Positions 35,307 through 45,093 of a DNA stretch of 56,256 nucleotides are shown here, one piece after another. Position 1 is the first letter of the stretch; each line of letters opens with the position of its first letter. A program made the position numbers and the translations under genes. Origin of the DNA: an uncultured bacterium (lineage in GTDB: Bacteria > Myxococcota_A > Polyangia > Polyangiales > Houyiibacteriaceae); the NCBI GenBank assembly GCA_938024995.1, contig CALJDU010000077.1:1-56256 (forward strand), in the 5' to 3' direction. Below the pieces are notes generated by a model. The model was not told the origin of the DNA, did not search any database, and saw only the letters and a list, made by a program, of their open reading frames with translations.

Positions 35307-36446
35307 CTAGCTCATCAGCAACGTGACGAGCACCGCGGAGACGAACGCGACCAAGAGCGCCGCCAGCGCGAGGCCCGCGAACTGCCTCTTCGACCGCGGC
35401 CAGAACGTCGTTCGCGTGACTGGCGGCGCGCTCTCGGACGGCCGCGCAACAGGCTCACGCATCTGTACGCGGGTGCTCTCGTCAGTCGTCGACAAGTGCG
35501 TGGAGCGCTCGCCTTTCATCGCGGCGTTCACGACGTCCGCCAGTCGCGGGCGGGCCGCCGCGGTCACGAAAGGAGAGAGCGCCACCAGCAGCTCCTGCGC
35601 CTCCGCGAACCGGTGGACCTTGTTGGGCGCCAAGGCCTGAGCGATGATCGCGTCGAGGCTCACAGGAGCGTCCGGACGCGTCTCCGAGATGTGCCGCAAG
35701 GTCTGCCCCTGGATGACGCGATTGATCGCGTCGATCGGCGCACCGTTGTCGACGACGCGGCGACCGGTAAACATCTCAAAGCAGGTCGCGCCCACCGCAT
35801 AAATGTCCGCGCGATGATCGACATCGCGAAAGTCCGTCAGCTGTTCCGGGCTCATGTAGTGGAGCGTCCCCATGATCACACCCGTCTGCGTCAGCGTCTC
35901 GCTCAGCGAGCGCCGCGTGCTCTCCGTGAGCCCTTCGCGCACCGCTTTTGCGATCCCGAAGTCCAAGATCTTAACCCGCGCGCCTCCTCCAGGCTCGAGC
36001 GCCAAAAAGACGTTGGCCGGCTTGAGGTCACGGTGAACGATGTTCTGAGCGTGCGCGACGACGAGCGCCTCGACCAGTTCATACATGATGAGCGCGCCGA
36101 CACCGATCGGAACGAGGCCGTGCCCGATGACGTCCGCGAGGCTGCACCCGCGGAGCAGCTCCATCTCTAGGTACGGCCCGTAGGTCTCGTCTTCGCCGTA
36201 GTCGCGCACGTCGACGATGCCAGGATGAACAAGGGACGCGGCCTTGCGCGCTTCACGTGAGAAGCGCTCGACGGAGTCCCGTCGATTCGTGTGTCGCTGA
36301 TGCAAGAGCTTGAGCGCGACCGGTCGATCGAGCCGGAGGTGCGTCGCTTCGTACACCGCGCCCATGCCGCCCTCCGCGAGGAAAGACTCCACGCGATACT
36401 TACCGGCGATCACGCGCCCGACGGGGATGGTGCTCTGCTTGCTCAT
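35307..36446 (-). CDS. Ser/Thr protein kinase with C-terminal membrane anchor
   Basis: The kinase domain spans about residues 17-290: Gly loop LAEGGMGAVYEA, Lys46 in VALKLL, HRD at 138-140, DFG at 162-164 and MGTLHYMSPEQL. All catalytic residues are present. A short linker leads to one membrane helix at the very C-terminus (about 357-378, LALAALLVAFVSAVLVTLL), so the protein has almost no extracytoplasmic domain. It lies 16 bp behind the coiled-coil gene and converges on the CxxCH gene, 29 bp apart. It likely phosphorylates envelope-associated partners, perhaps the coiled-coil protein; that link is inference from the operon. Confidence 0.93.
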   Translation of the reverse strand: MSKQSTIPVGRVIAGKYRVESFLAEGGMGAVYEATHLRLDRPVALKLLHQRHTNRRDSVERFSREARKAASLVHPGIVDVRDYGEDETYGPYLEMELLRGCSLADVIGHGLVPIGVGALIMYELVEALVVAHAQNIVHRDLKPANVFLALEPGGGARVKILDFGIAKAVREGLTESTRRSLSETLTQTGVIMGTLHYMSPEQLTDFRDVDHRADIYAVGATCFEMFTGRRVVDNGAPIDAINRVIQGQTLRHISETRPDAPVSLDAIIAQALAPNKVHRFAEAQELLVALSPFVTAAARPRLADVVNAAMKGERSTHLSTTDESTRVQMREPVARPSESAPPVTRTTFWPRSKRQFAGLALAALLVAFVSAVLVTLLMS

Positions 36447-36462
36447 CCGCGCTCGCGCCCGC

Positions 36463-39315
36463 TTACGCGTCGCTGAGCGAGCTCAACACTGCGCCGAGAC
36501 GCTCCGCCGTGGAGGCGTCCCCCGCCGCGGTCGCGGCCGCGATCAGCTCTTCAAGATCACGTCGCGCCTGGGCGCACACGCCGCGCAGGCCTTGCACGTC
36601 CCGGGAGAGCCCCGCGCCGCGGTGACGCTCTGCTTCCAGCTCGCGGTCGCGATCCTGAATCACGCCCGTCAGGCGCTGAAGCTCACCGCCGAGCGCCGGA
36701 CGCGATGCCTCTGCTGCGCGCTCCAGCTTCTGCCGCGAGTCGCGCTCGTGGTTCAGCTCCTCGTTGAGCCGCGCGATGCGCTCTTCCAGCTCGAGGAGCT
36801 CTTGCTGAATCAAGTGCTCATCGCTCACCGCGGTCGCGCCAGCTAACCGACGCTCAAGCGCGCGGATCCGATCCCCACGTTCCCGGAGCTGCTTCTCAAG
36901 CGAGCGGACGACGGTCGCGTGATCGCGCGCGCGGCGCTCGAGCATCTCGAGGCGTTCTTCTTCCGTATCGAGCGGCGGGGCTTCGGTGCCCACCGACGTA
37001 ATCTCGGTCGAGACGACCTCGAGCTCATCGTCATGAAGCGCCATCTGCAGAATCGCGCGCGACTCACGAAGAGAGGAGAGCGACCGGTCACGCTCGGTCT
37101 CGAGCAACGCGATCCGCGCGCGAGCGTCGCGGAGGTACTCCTCGAGCGCCCCCGCCTGACCTCGTTCAGCCTCGCCACGGTTCGCGGCCCGGCGAACCTG
37201 AGCCTCAAGATCGGGGAGCCGCGCCGCGACCGCGCGCGCTTCGTCGAGCTCGGTCTCGAGCGCCGCCAACCGCGACTGTGCGTGGGCGTTCGCGGAACGC
37301 GCCTCTTCCAGCGACTCGATCTCCTTCGAGCGCGTGGTCTTCAGACGCTCAAGCTCCTCGACGGCGTCAGTCGCGCGCGCGTTCGCGTTGTCGATCGCGA
37401 GCGATAACGCCGCGATGCGCTCGTCTGCGGCGCGCTTCTCGTCGACCTCCTGTGAGGCGCTCGTCAGCGCATCCCGAAGCGAGGAGACTTCACCTCGGAG
37501 ACGGGTGACCTCTTCCTCGTAGCCGCGCCCGACGCGCTCTTCTTCCACCAGGTCCATCTGAAGACGGGTGATCAAGGCGTCACGGGTCGCGATCAGCGCG
37601 GAGAGCTCGCGGGCGCGGGTCTCCACGTCCTCTCGTCGGCGGGACTCGCTCTCCAAGAGCGTCGCGAACTCATTGTTTTCTGCGCCGCCAGCCTTGGTCG
37701 CGTGGTTCGCGAGCGCCGTCTCTCGCTCGTTCAGGCGCATCCGTAGACCCGCGACCTCACCATGAAGCCCGGTCAACTCGTCCTCGAGCGCGCCCAGTTC
37801 GCGCGACACCGACTCGTCCGTCCCAGAGAGCGTCGGGAGGTCTCCGCGCATCATCGCGATGCGCGTCTCGTAGCCCATCTTAAGGCCTTCGATCTGCGTC
37901 TCGACTGTCGACAGCTGAGCGGTCAGCTTCAGCGACTCCGCACGAGCTCGGTCGCGCTCGTGTTCTGCATTGTCGACGAGGTCTTGCGCCGCCACGAGCT
38001 GACCCGACAGTTCCCCCACGCGAGACGAAAGGCGACGTTCGCTCTCGGCGAGAGCCGACACCTCTTCGGGGGCGATTTCCTCCGGCGCCGCGGACGCCTC
38101 GCGAAGGAAAGGCTCAGGCACCGCGTTCGGGGCCGGGAGCATCGTCGGCATCACCGCGGGCTCCTGCCTCGCGAGGTGTTCATCGAGCTCCTGCCGGAGG
38201 TGCTCGATCGCCGCGTCCTTGGCGCTCACTTCGTCGGTCGCCTCGGCGACGGCTTGGCTCAGATCCGCGACCTGTTGCGATAGGGCCGCGATCTCTTCGC
38301 GCGATGCGTTGAGCGCAGCAGAGCTGTCGACGACGCGCTGGTTCAGCGCCTCGAACTGAGCGACGTCGCTCGGGCTCGGTCCGGTGGAAGCGCTGGGCCC
38401 AGACGCCCGCACGGTACGAAGCTCTTCCACCAAATCCCGGACCAACACGCCGCGACGGTCGACCTCGCTCTGAAGAGAAGAGACAAGCTGGCCTCGGCTC
38501 TTGAGGATCTGCTCGTAGCGCGTCAGCTCGGCCTTGACCTCGTTCTCGCCAAAGGAACGAGAGGCGGCCAGCTCACCTTCACGCGTTCGGAGACGCGTCT
38601 GCGCGGCGGACAAGCGATCACTGGCGCGGGTCAGCTCTTCACGAAGGGCTTCGACCTCACGGGTACGTGACGCGATGGAGCGCTCCAGCGCCTCGACCAC
38701 CTCACCATTGCCCGAGCCGCTGAGCGCGGGGACCTGGATGACGCTGAAGTCTTCGAGCGCGATGCGGGTGCCACCGGCGACCGCCAGATAGCGCTCGATG
38801 TCGCCACCATCGAGGAGCAGCGTGCCGTCGACCAAGACGTCCGGGTCATCCGCTTGAAAGTCTGCGATCGCGTGCGCCGCGAACGGTCCTTGGCCGAGCA
38901 AGCGAAACGCACCGAACGATGCCGACAGTTCGTTTCGAAGTAGATCGTACCCCGCGTCATCGGCGGCGGTGCCGACGACCAGGAGACCGTCTTCTCCGAT
39001 CCCGGAGGCGAGCTCTGCGAGACGCGCGCTCGGCTCGTCGAGGACCGCGACATCAGGGACGACAACCAGATCGATGGTCGCCGGTGCGACCTCAAGCGGT
39101 CCGCCCCGATAGCTAACCGTCCCCCGTCGCCGCTTGCGGCTCTTTCGGGTATCGCGGACATCGAGGGACTCCGCGACCTTCTCGATGCGCCGCGGTCCGC
39201 CCGTCGACGAGTCACCGATCCAGAGAACGCGACGTCCCTCCGCGACGGACTCGAGGTACACCGCGAGCGCGAGATCGGCGTGCACCGGGGTGGGATCCTT
39301 CTGCGGGTTTGGCAT
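36463..39315 (-). CDS. Long coiled-coil protein with methyltransferase-like N-terminal domain
   Basis: Of 950 residues, the first ~200 look like a Rossmann-type SAM-methyltransferase fold: RRVLWIGDSSTGG, IDLVVVPDVAVLDEP, then GEDGLLVVGTAADD and a beta segment ending LEDFSVIQVP. The catalytic part looks reduced, so it may be an inactive, binding-only domain. From about residue 210 almost to the end the sequence is Glu/Arg/Ala/Leu heptad coiled coil, broken by a Pro-rich gap near 400. It lacks a signal peptide or membrane segment. It may be a cytoskeletal or scaffold protein, and it forms an operon with the downstream kinase gene. Confidence 0.72.
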   Translation of the reverse strand: MPNPQKDPTPVHADLALAVYLESVAEGRRVLWIGDSSTGGPRRIEKVAESLDVRDTRKSRKRRRGTVSYRGGPLEVAPATIDLVVVPDVAVLDEPSARLAELASGIGEDGLLVVGTAADDAGYDLLRNELSASFGAFRLLGQGPFAAHAIADFQADDPDVLVDGTLLLDGGDIERYLAVAGGTRIALEDFSVIQVPALSGSGNGEVVEALERSIASRTREVEALREELTRASDRLSAAQTRLRTREGELAASRSFGENEVKAELTRYEQILKSRGQLVSSLQSEVDRRGVLVRDLVEELRTVRASGPSASTGPSPSDVAQFEALNQRVVDSSAALNASREEIAALSQQVADLSQAVAEATDEVSAKDAAIEHLRQELDEHLARQEPAVMPTMLPAPNAVPEPFLREASAAPEEIAPEEVSALAESERRLSSRVGELSGQLVAAQDLVDNAEHERDRARAESLKLTAQLSTVETQIEGLKMGYETRIAMMRGDLPTLSGTDESVSRELGALEDELTGLHGEVAGLRMRLNERETALANHATKAGGAENNEFATLLESESRRREDVETRARELSALIATRDALITRLQMDLVEEERVGRGYEEEVTRLRGEVSSLRDALTSASQEVDEKRAADERIAALSLAIDNANARATDAVEELERLKTTRSKEIESLEEARSANAHAQSRLAALETELDEARAVAARLPDLEAQVRRAANRGEAERGQAGALEEYLRDARARIALLETERDRSLSSLRESRAILQMALHDDELEVVSTEITSVGTEAPPLDTEEERLEMLERRARDHATVVRSLEKQLRERGDRIRALERRLAGATAVSDEHLIQQELLELEERIARLNEELNHERDSRQKLERAAEASRPALGGELQRLTGVIQDRDRELEAERHRGAGLSRDVQGLRGVCAQARRDLEELIAAATAAGDASTAERLGAVLSSLSDA

Positions 39316-39488
39316 TTCGGCGCCAGACTACGCTTTACACCGGAATTCGTCGACCTTCCGTAACGCCCGAGTCCTCACCCGGGCAGAAACGCGCAGGTTC
39401 GTGAGCGTCGCGCACAGCGCTGGAAAATCGCTGACCGATCGTGAGCGAAGGTGTCGCCCCACGCGGCACCTGGGACTACAGTCGTCGC

Positions 39489-42419
39489 GTGGCCACCGCC
39501 CCGTTGAACGAGCGCGCTCCAGCGAAGAGTCGCGCGCGGGATCCGCTTCAGAGGCACCTCGATCAGGTGCGTGCGCGCTACCTCGTGGGATGCCTCGTGA
39601 AAGGCGTCGCGGCGGCCGCGGTCACGTCGCTCATCGCGTTCCTCGCCGCGGCGACCTCCGTCGGACCGGTCACCTCGCCCCAGGTACGCGCCGTGGCCTG
39701 GGCCATCGTCGCGCTCACGGGAACCTCTGCGTTCTTCGCCGCGCTCCTCCCCGTTCGGCGACTGTCGCGCGCCAAGAGCGCGGACCTCATTCACGGCGCC
39801 GCGCCGACGTTGGTCTCCCCTCTTCGATCCGCGATCGAACTCGAGGACCGGAACGAACCTCTGGTCGCGGCGCATCGGGCACAGGTCGCAAAGCGCCTCA
39901 GCGCGTTCTCGCCGAAGGAGCTATTGCCCTTTCAACCGCGACGCCCGGCCCTCGTGTTTTTGGCGACGGTGTTGGCGGCGCTGGTGATCACGCAACTGAC
40001 GGGACGCGTTCGCGCTGGAGCCTTCTCTCTGTCCACCCGCGCGACGGTCGAGCCCCGTGCGGACCTCGTGTCTTCGTTTCGCGTGCACGTCACCTCCCCC
40101 GCCTATCTCAACCGTGACCCCGAGACCCTGACCAACCCGCAGCGGATCACCGTCGCGCAAGGCGCGGTGCTGCGCTTTACCCTCACGACCCGGGTGGAAG
40201 CCGAGCGCGCGGTCTTGCTGGTCGGCGAGACCGAGCACCTACTGGCTCAGCGCGAAGAAGAGTGGACCGGATCGGCGACCGCGAGCGAGAGCACTGTCAT
40301 CCAGCTTCGCCTCGCCACCACGCGCGGCGAGCTGTTGGACCGCGAGCGTCGTGTTCTCGAAGTCGAGGTCGACACACCGCCGGAGGTCGAGCTGCTCACG
40401 CCCCAAGAAGACGCCACGATCGAGCTCTTTGAGGTCGTCCCGCTCTCGTTCGTTGCCCGCGACGACCACGGCGTCGTCAGCGCGCACCTCGCGGTCTCGT
40501 TTGGATCTGGAACCGAGGATGAGCGACCGCTGGGCGACTACGGTGTCCCCGCTCTGGAAGCCGCCGGCGAGACCCTCGTCCGCGCGGGAGAGCTCGGCGC
40601 CGAGCCAGGTGACCGCGTGTTGCTGACGGTGGTCGCGCGAGACGCGAACCGCGCGACCGGAGAAGCGCAGGTCGGACGGTCTGTGACCCGTGTGCTGACG
40701 ATCGCTTCTGACGCGACCCGCCGGGAACAAGAACTGGGTGCGCTCGAACGGATCCTCGACCGTTCTTTGGGAGCGCTCGCGGATCGGCTCGAGACACCGA
40801 TCCCGAGCGATCCGGGAGGCCCGACGCAAGCGCGCTACGAGACGCTCTCCGCGAGCTTCCTGAGACTCGACGAAGTGCTCAGCGTTTACCTCGACCAAGA
40901 GAGCCCGGACACCAAAGTCGTTCACCACGCGACGCGACTGAAGCGCGCTCAGCAGGTCGAAGCTCGACTTCATGGCCGCGCCGCCCCGCCGATCGATCAG
41001 CGCAGAGACGTCGACAGCCGACTGGTCGGGATCCATGAGGACCTCTCGCTCGCGCTACACGACGCGCTCGGCGCCGCGCGGATCGATGACGCGGCCGCGA
41101 TCGCGCGTGAGCTCGAGAGCCTCCGCCGCGAGATGACCTCGTTGCTCGCGGAGCTCCGGCGTGCCGGGAGCGCTGAAGCCCGCGAAGCCTTGATGCGCGC
41201 CATCGCCCGCGCCGAGCGCCGCCTCTCCGAGCTGTCCGCGCGTCTGTCGGACATGCAGACCGACGTGCCCTCTGAGTTCCTCAACCCCCAAGACCTGGAG
41301 TCGACCCTCTCTCCGGACGCGGTCAATGAGCTCCGCGAGGCGCTCCTTCGCGGAGACCTCGACGAAGCGTCCCGCCAGCTCGACGAACTGGAGCGACGCA
41401 TCAGTCGTCTCTCGCGCGCGTTTGAAGAGGCCGACGCCGGGTTCGCGGGGGCGCGCTTTGGTCCGCGAGAACGCGCGATGGCAGAAGCGATGGAGCGCCT
41501 CTCCGGGATCGAGTCCGAGCAACGGTTGCTCAGTCAGCGAAGCGAGGAACGTCGCCGGAACGCTGCGCGGAGCGCGCTGGAAGGCGTCACGGATTCGGTC
41601 GACGCCACCGCGCTGCGACGCGAAGCACAGCGTACGGAGAGAGCGGTCGCGGCGATCCCGCGCGCTCCCCTCGGTCCCTACGATCGCGAGGCGCTCGACA
41701 ACGCCCGCCAACGGCTCCGCGACGTGATCGACTCGCTCAAGAGCGGTGACCTCGGCGAAGCGAACGTGATGTCACAGCGAGCGCAACAAGAGGTCGAGGC
41801 GCTCGCGCGCGATCTCGAGCTTTCGGCCTTAATGTTCCCGGGACACGGCGGCCGCACGCGCGCCGCGGCGCAACAAGCACGCGACGCGAGCCGCGACATG
41901 ACCGCGCTTCGGGATGCCGTGAACCGCGCGATCCCCGAGCTCGACACGCACGTCGATGCGGCTGGCCGCGCGGAAGCGACCCAGGACCAAGAGCGTCAAC
42001 GCGAGGTCGACGAAGCGAGCCGAGCGCTCGAAGAAGCGTTCGCGGCGAGCCCGGACGACGCGCCGCTCTACCCCGAGGGCGCCGAAGCGATGGCCGAAGC
42101 GAGGTCGCGGATGGAGGGCGCCCAACGCGCGCTGCAACGTGGCGACACGGTCGGCGCGAGCACCGAACAACAGGAAGCGGCCCGCCGCCTGACCGAGCTT
42201 CGCGAAGAGCTCGAGCGGCAACAACAGCAACAACAAGAGCAGAGCGGCGGAGGTGGGGGCAGCGGCGACCGTTCGTCAGAAGGTCAACGGGTCGTGATTC
42301 CCGGTCAGGCCGAGCCTCGCGATGAATTGAGACGCCGCGTGCTCGACGCCATGCGTGACGGATCACCGAGCGGGTTCGAGGATCCCGTGCGCCGCTACTA
42401 CGAGGAGCTGCTGCGATGA
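39489..42419 (+). CDS. Large membrane-anchored coiled-coil protein (DUF4175-like) of the MoxR cluster
   Basis: GTG 39489 is preferred; the frame also opens at GTG 39441. Three hydrophobic segments lie in the first ~190 residues, then a beta-rich periplasmic part with SFRVHVTSPAYLNRDPET and a middle region of ~500 residues rich in Glu/Arg/Leu helices. The C-terminus has a Gln/Gly-rich linker (RQQQQQQEQSGGGG) and an RRYYEELLR end, as seen in DUF4175-type proteins. Such proteins accompany MoxR, DUF58 and vWA genes. Its 4-nt ATGA overlap with the next gene shows coupling. Role unknown, probably envelope-related. Confidence 0.75.
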   Translation: MATAPLNERAPAKSRARDPLQRHLDQVRARYLVGCLVKGVAAAAVTSLIAFLAAATSVGPVTSPQVRAVAWAIVALTGTSAFFAALLPVRRLSRAKSADLIHGAAPTLVSPLRSAIELEDRNEPLVAAHRAQVAKRLSAFSPKELLPFQPRRPALVFLATVLAALVITQLTGRVRAGAFSLSTRATVEPRADLVSSFRVHVTSPAYLNRDPETLTNPQRITVAQGAVLRFTLTTRVEAERAVLLVGETEHLLAQREEEWTGSATASESTVIQLRLATTRGELLDRERRVLEVEVDTPPEVELLTPQEDATIELFEVVPLSFVARDDHGVVSAHLAVSFGSGTEDERPLGDYGVPALEAAGETLVRAGELGAEPGDRVLLTVVARDANRATGEAQVGRSVTRVLTIASDATRREQELGALERILDRSLGALADRLETPIPSDPGGPTQARYETLSASFLRLDEVLSVYLDQESPDTKVVHHATRLKRAQQVEARLHGRAAPPIDQRRDVDSRLVGIHEDLSLALHDALGAARIDDAAAIARELESLRREMTSLLAELRRAGSAEAREALMRAIARAERRLSELSARLSDMQTDVPSEFLNPQDLESTLSPDAVNELREALLRGDLDEASRQLDELERRISRLSRAFEEADAGFAGARFGPRERAMAEAMERLSGIESEQRLLSQRSEERRRNAARSALEGVTDSVDATALRREAQRTERAVAAIPRAPLGPYDREALDNARQRLRDVIDSLKSGDLGEANVMSQRAQQEVEALARDLELSALMFPGHGGRTRAAAQQARDASRDMTALRDAVNRAIPELDTHVDAAGRAEATQDQERQREVDEASRALEEAFAASPDDAPLYPEGAEAMAEARSRMEGAQRALQRGDTVGASTEQQEAARRLTELREELERQQQQQQEQSGGGGGSGDRSSEGQRVVIPGQAEPRDELRRRVLDAMRDGSPSGFEDPVRRYYEELLR

Positions 42420-43960
42420 TGAAACGGCTTGTCGTTGTCGCGTGCGCGCTCTTGCTCCCGGCGACCGCCGGGGCGCTCCCGAGCGGCCCCGATGGTGTCT
42501 CTATTCGCTCCGCTCATCGCGCCATCATGGAGCTCCGTCTCGAGGACGCGGAACGAGAGCTCGCGGGACTGACCGAGGCCCATCACGACGACCCGGACGC
42601 CCTCATGGTCCGCTCGCTCCTATCCTTTAACCGAGGCGAATACGCGATCGCGGCGACCCGAATGACGCGATCGCTGGCGCTGGCCCCGAGCGATGACGAC
42701 GGTCGCGCGGGGCTGCTCGATCAAATGGAGCGAACGCGCGACACGCTCGCGGGGTTCCGCACGACGCGCAGCCCCGACGGCCGCTTCATCATCCGCTTTC
42801 AAGACGACGATGAGATCTTGGTCCCGATCGCGATGCGCTCGCTTCGAGCGGCGGACGCTCACCTGACGGCGACCCTCGGCTATCGGCACCCGGGTCCGGT
42901 TCGCCTGGAACTGGTCCCGAGCGCCGCGACGCTCGCCCGCTTGTCGACGCTCACGGTCGAGGCGATCGAGCGAACCGGAACGATCGCGTTGTGCAAGTGG
43001 GACAAGCTGATGGTCACGACGCCGCGCGCGCTGGTCCGCGGCTACGCCTGGGTCGACACCATCGCGCATGAGTACGTCCACCTGGTGTTGGCGCGGGCGT
43101 CACGTGACCACGCGCCGGTTTGGCTTCAAGAAGGCTTCGCCAAGTTGCTTGAGCGAAGGTGGCGTGATGAGCCGGTTCGCGCCTCGCTCGATCCCGCCGG
43201 GGAGTCGCTCCTGCGGAACGCCCGACTCGAGGATCGGCTCCTCCCCTTCGACCGCATTCACCCTTCGATCGCGCTCCTGCCCTCGCAAGAAGACGCCGCC
43301 CTCGCCTTCGCGCAGGTCGCGACGTTCGTCGAGACGTTCCATGGACGCCATGGCGACGAAGGGCTCCGCGCGGTCATCGCGAAGCTCGCGGAAGGAGAGG
43401 ACGCCCGCGCCGCGCTCTCGGATGTCGCTTCGGTCGACTGGGACCAGCTCGAGCGACAATGGCGCGCAGACATCGCGGCGCGACCGGTTCCAGAGGACAT
43501 CGCCCCGGTCCGGCCCCTGCGCTTTCGACGCGGCGGGAGCGATCCGGACGAGAGCCTCGAGGTCGTGGAGCGCGCTCGAGGTGCGCTCCGACTGGGAGAT
43601 CTCCTCTGGGAGCGGCGGCGATACGGAGCCGCTGCACACGAGTATCGGCGCGCGCACACCGCGGCTCCGCGTGACCCCATCATCGCCACCCGGCTCGCGC
43701 GGGCGGCGCTTCAGAGCGGGGACGGCGCGGCGGCAGAGACCGCGATTCAAACGGTCCTCACGCTTTTTCCAGAACACGCCCCCGCGCGCGCGCTCTTGTC
43801 CGCGGCGCTCCTCGCGAAGGGCGACCACGACCAAGCGCGGACCGAGGCGCGCGAGGCGACCTGGCTCAACCCGTTCGATCCCGAGCCGCACTGCGTTCTC
43901 GCAGAGGTCGACGCGAGCGAAGAGTCACGCGCCAACTGCGAGCGGCTTAGGCGACGCTGA
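42416..43960 (+). CDS. Exported gluzincin (peptidase MA-like) with TPR repeats
   Basis: A signal peptide (ACALLLPATAGA) precedes 514 residues. The HExxH zinc motif is in TIAHEYVHLVLARAS, followed by WLQEGFAKLLERRW, whose Glu fits the third zinc ligand of gluzincins such as the peptidase MA family. N- and C-terminal TPR-like helical repeats (LLWERRRYGAAAHEYRRAH, LLAKGDHDQARTEAREA) may hold partners. It overlaps the previous gene by ATGA and lies about 64 bp before moxR. It is a periplasmic protease candidate acting within the MoxR cluster; its substrate is unknown. Confidence 0.82.
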   Translation: MMKRLVVVACALLLPATAGALPSGPDGVSIRSAHRAIMELRLEDAERELAGLTEAHHDDPDALMVRSLLSFNRGEYAIAATRMTRSLALAPSDDDGRAGLLDQMERTRDTLAGFRTTRSPDGRFIIRFQDDDEILVPIAMRSLRAADAHLTATLGYRHPGPVRLELVPSAATLARLSTLTVEAIERTGTIALCKWDKLMVTTPRALVRGYAWVDTIAHEYVHLVLARASRDHAPVWLQEGFAKLLERRWRDEPVRASLDPAGESLLRNARLEDRLLPFDRIHPSIALLPSQEDAALAFAQVATFVETFHGRHGDEGLRAVIAKLAEGEDARAALSDVASVDWDQLERQWRADIAARPVPEDIAPVRPLRFRRGGSDPDESLEVVERARGALRLGDLLWERRRYGAAAHEYRRAHTAAPRDPIIATRLARAALQSGDGAAAETAIQTVLTLFPEHAPARALLSAALLAKGDHDQARTEAREATWLNPFDPEPHCVLAEVDASEESRANCERLRRR

Positions 43961-44024
43961 GGGAGACCGAGCCGCGCGCCTCTTTGGTCGCGACTTTCGC
44001 CAAGCCCTCTGCTAGACCGAGCGC

Positions 44025-45089
44025 ATGGCCGAGGCGGTAACGAGCGACGAGACCGCGAGTCAGCGTCCATCCCGACCCTCTGATGCTCCGTCGACGTCAG
44101 CAGACGGCCGCCAGTCCGATGTCGAGCGGGTCGCCCAGCTCGCCGCCGCGCGCGACGCGATCATTGCGCAGGTCAAGCGACGCATCGTTGGCCAAGACGA
44201 GGTCATCGAGCTTTTACTCATCGCGCTTTTCGCGAAAGGTCACGGTCTCTTTGTCGGCGTCCCCGGGCTCGCGAAGACCACGCTGATCAGCGCGCTCGGC
44301 GACACCCTTTCCCTCGACAGCAACCGGATTCAGTTCACGCCTGATTTGATGCCGAGCGACATCACGGGCACCGACGTGCTGGAAGAGGATCCCGAGACGG
44401 GCAAGCGCCGGTTTCGTTTCGTGCGCGGCCCCGTCTTCACGCACATCCTGCTCGCCGATGAGATCAACCGAACGCCGCCGAAGACGCAAGCGGCCCTGCT
44501 CCAGTCGATGGCCGAGGCACAGGTCACCGCGGGAGGTCAGACCTACGCGTTGGAGGAGCCCTACCTCGTCTTCGCGACGCAGAACCCCATCGAACAAGAG
44601 GGGACCTACCCGCTCCCGGAGGCGCAGCTCGATCGCTTCATGTTTCAGATCAACGTCCCGTATCCGAGCGAAGACGACGAGCTCGAGATCGTGCGACGAA
44701 CGACCGCTGCGCATCAGGTCAAGACCGAGGTCGTGCTCACGCGGCCCGACTTTCTGGAGCTGCAGGCGCTCGTCCCCAAGATCCCGATCGCCGACCACGT
44801 CGCGCGTCTCGCGGTCTCCATCGCGCGCGCTTCCCGTCCCGGTTCCGATGGTGCGCCGAGCGAAGTGAAGGAGTACGTCTCTTTCGGCGCTGGGCCTCGC
44901 GCGAGCCAAGCTCTCGTCTTGGGCGCGAAGGCGCGCGCGGCGCTTCACGGGCGGTTCGCAGCGGAGCGCGAGGACATCTTGGCGGTCGCCCCAGCGGTCC
45001 TCCGGCATCGCTTGGTGCTCAGCTATCGCGCACACGCAAACGGCACCGCCGTCGATGATCTCGTCGCGTCCATCCTCGAGCGCCAGTAA
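44025..45089 (+). CDS. MoxR-family AAA+ ATPase
   Basis: The 354-residue protein has a Walker A GVPGLAKTTL, Walker B LLADEINRTPPKTQAALL, and the MoxR marks AQVTAGGQTYALEEPYLVFA and ATQNPIEQEGTYPLPEAQLD. MoxR ATPases act as chaperones for folding or assembly of partner proteins, usually with vWA-domain proteins coded next door. Both expected partners follow immediately: DUF58 and a BatA-like vWA protein. Cytoplasmic. The first ~30 residues are a Ser/Asp/Thr-rich, probably disordered, lead. Confidence 0.95.
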   Translation: MAEAVTSDETASQRPSRPSDAPSTSADGRQSDVERVAQLAAARDAIIAQVKRRIVGQDEVIELLLIALFAKGHGLFVGVPGLAKTTLISALGDTLSLDSNRIQFTPDLMPSDITGTDVLEEDPETGKRRFRFVRGPVFTHILLADEINRTPPKTQAALLQSMAEAQVTAGGQTYALEEPYLVFATQNPIEQEGTYPLPEAQLDRFMFQINVPYPSEDDELEIVRRTTAAHQVKTEVVLTRPDFLELQALVPKIPIADHVARLAVSIARASRPGSDGAPSEVKEYVSFGAGPRASQALVLGAKARAALHGRFAAEREDILAVAPAVLRHRLVLSYRAHANGTAVDDLVASILERQ

Positions 45090-45093
45090 CGAC

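Noticed and set aside
39359..39488. Possible small gene in the divergent gap before the MoxR cluster
   Set aside because: Frames here are short extensions or shadows of the flanking genes, without a start site or motif.
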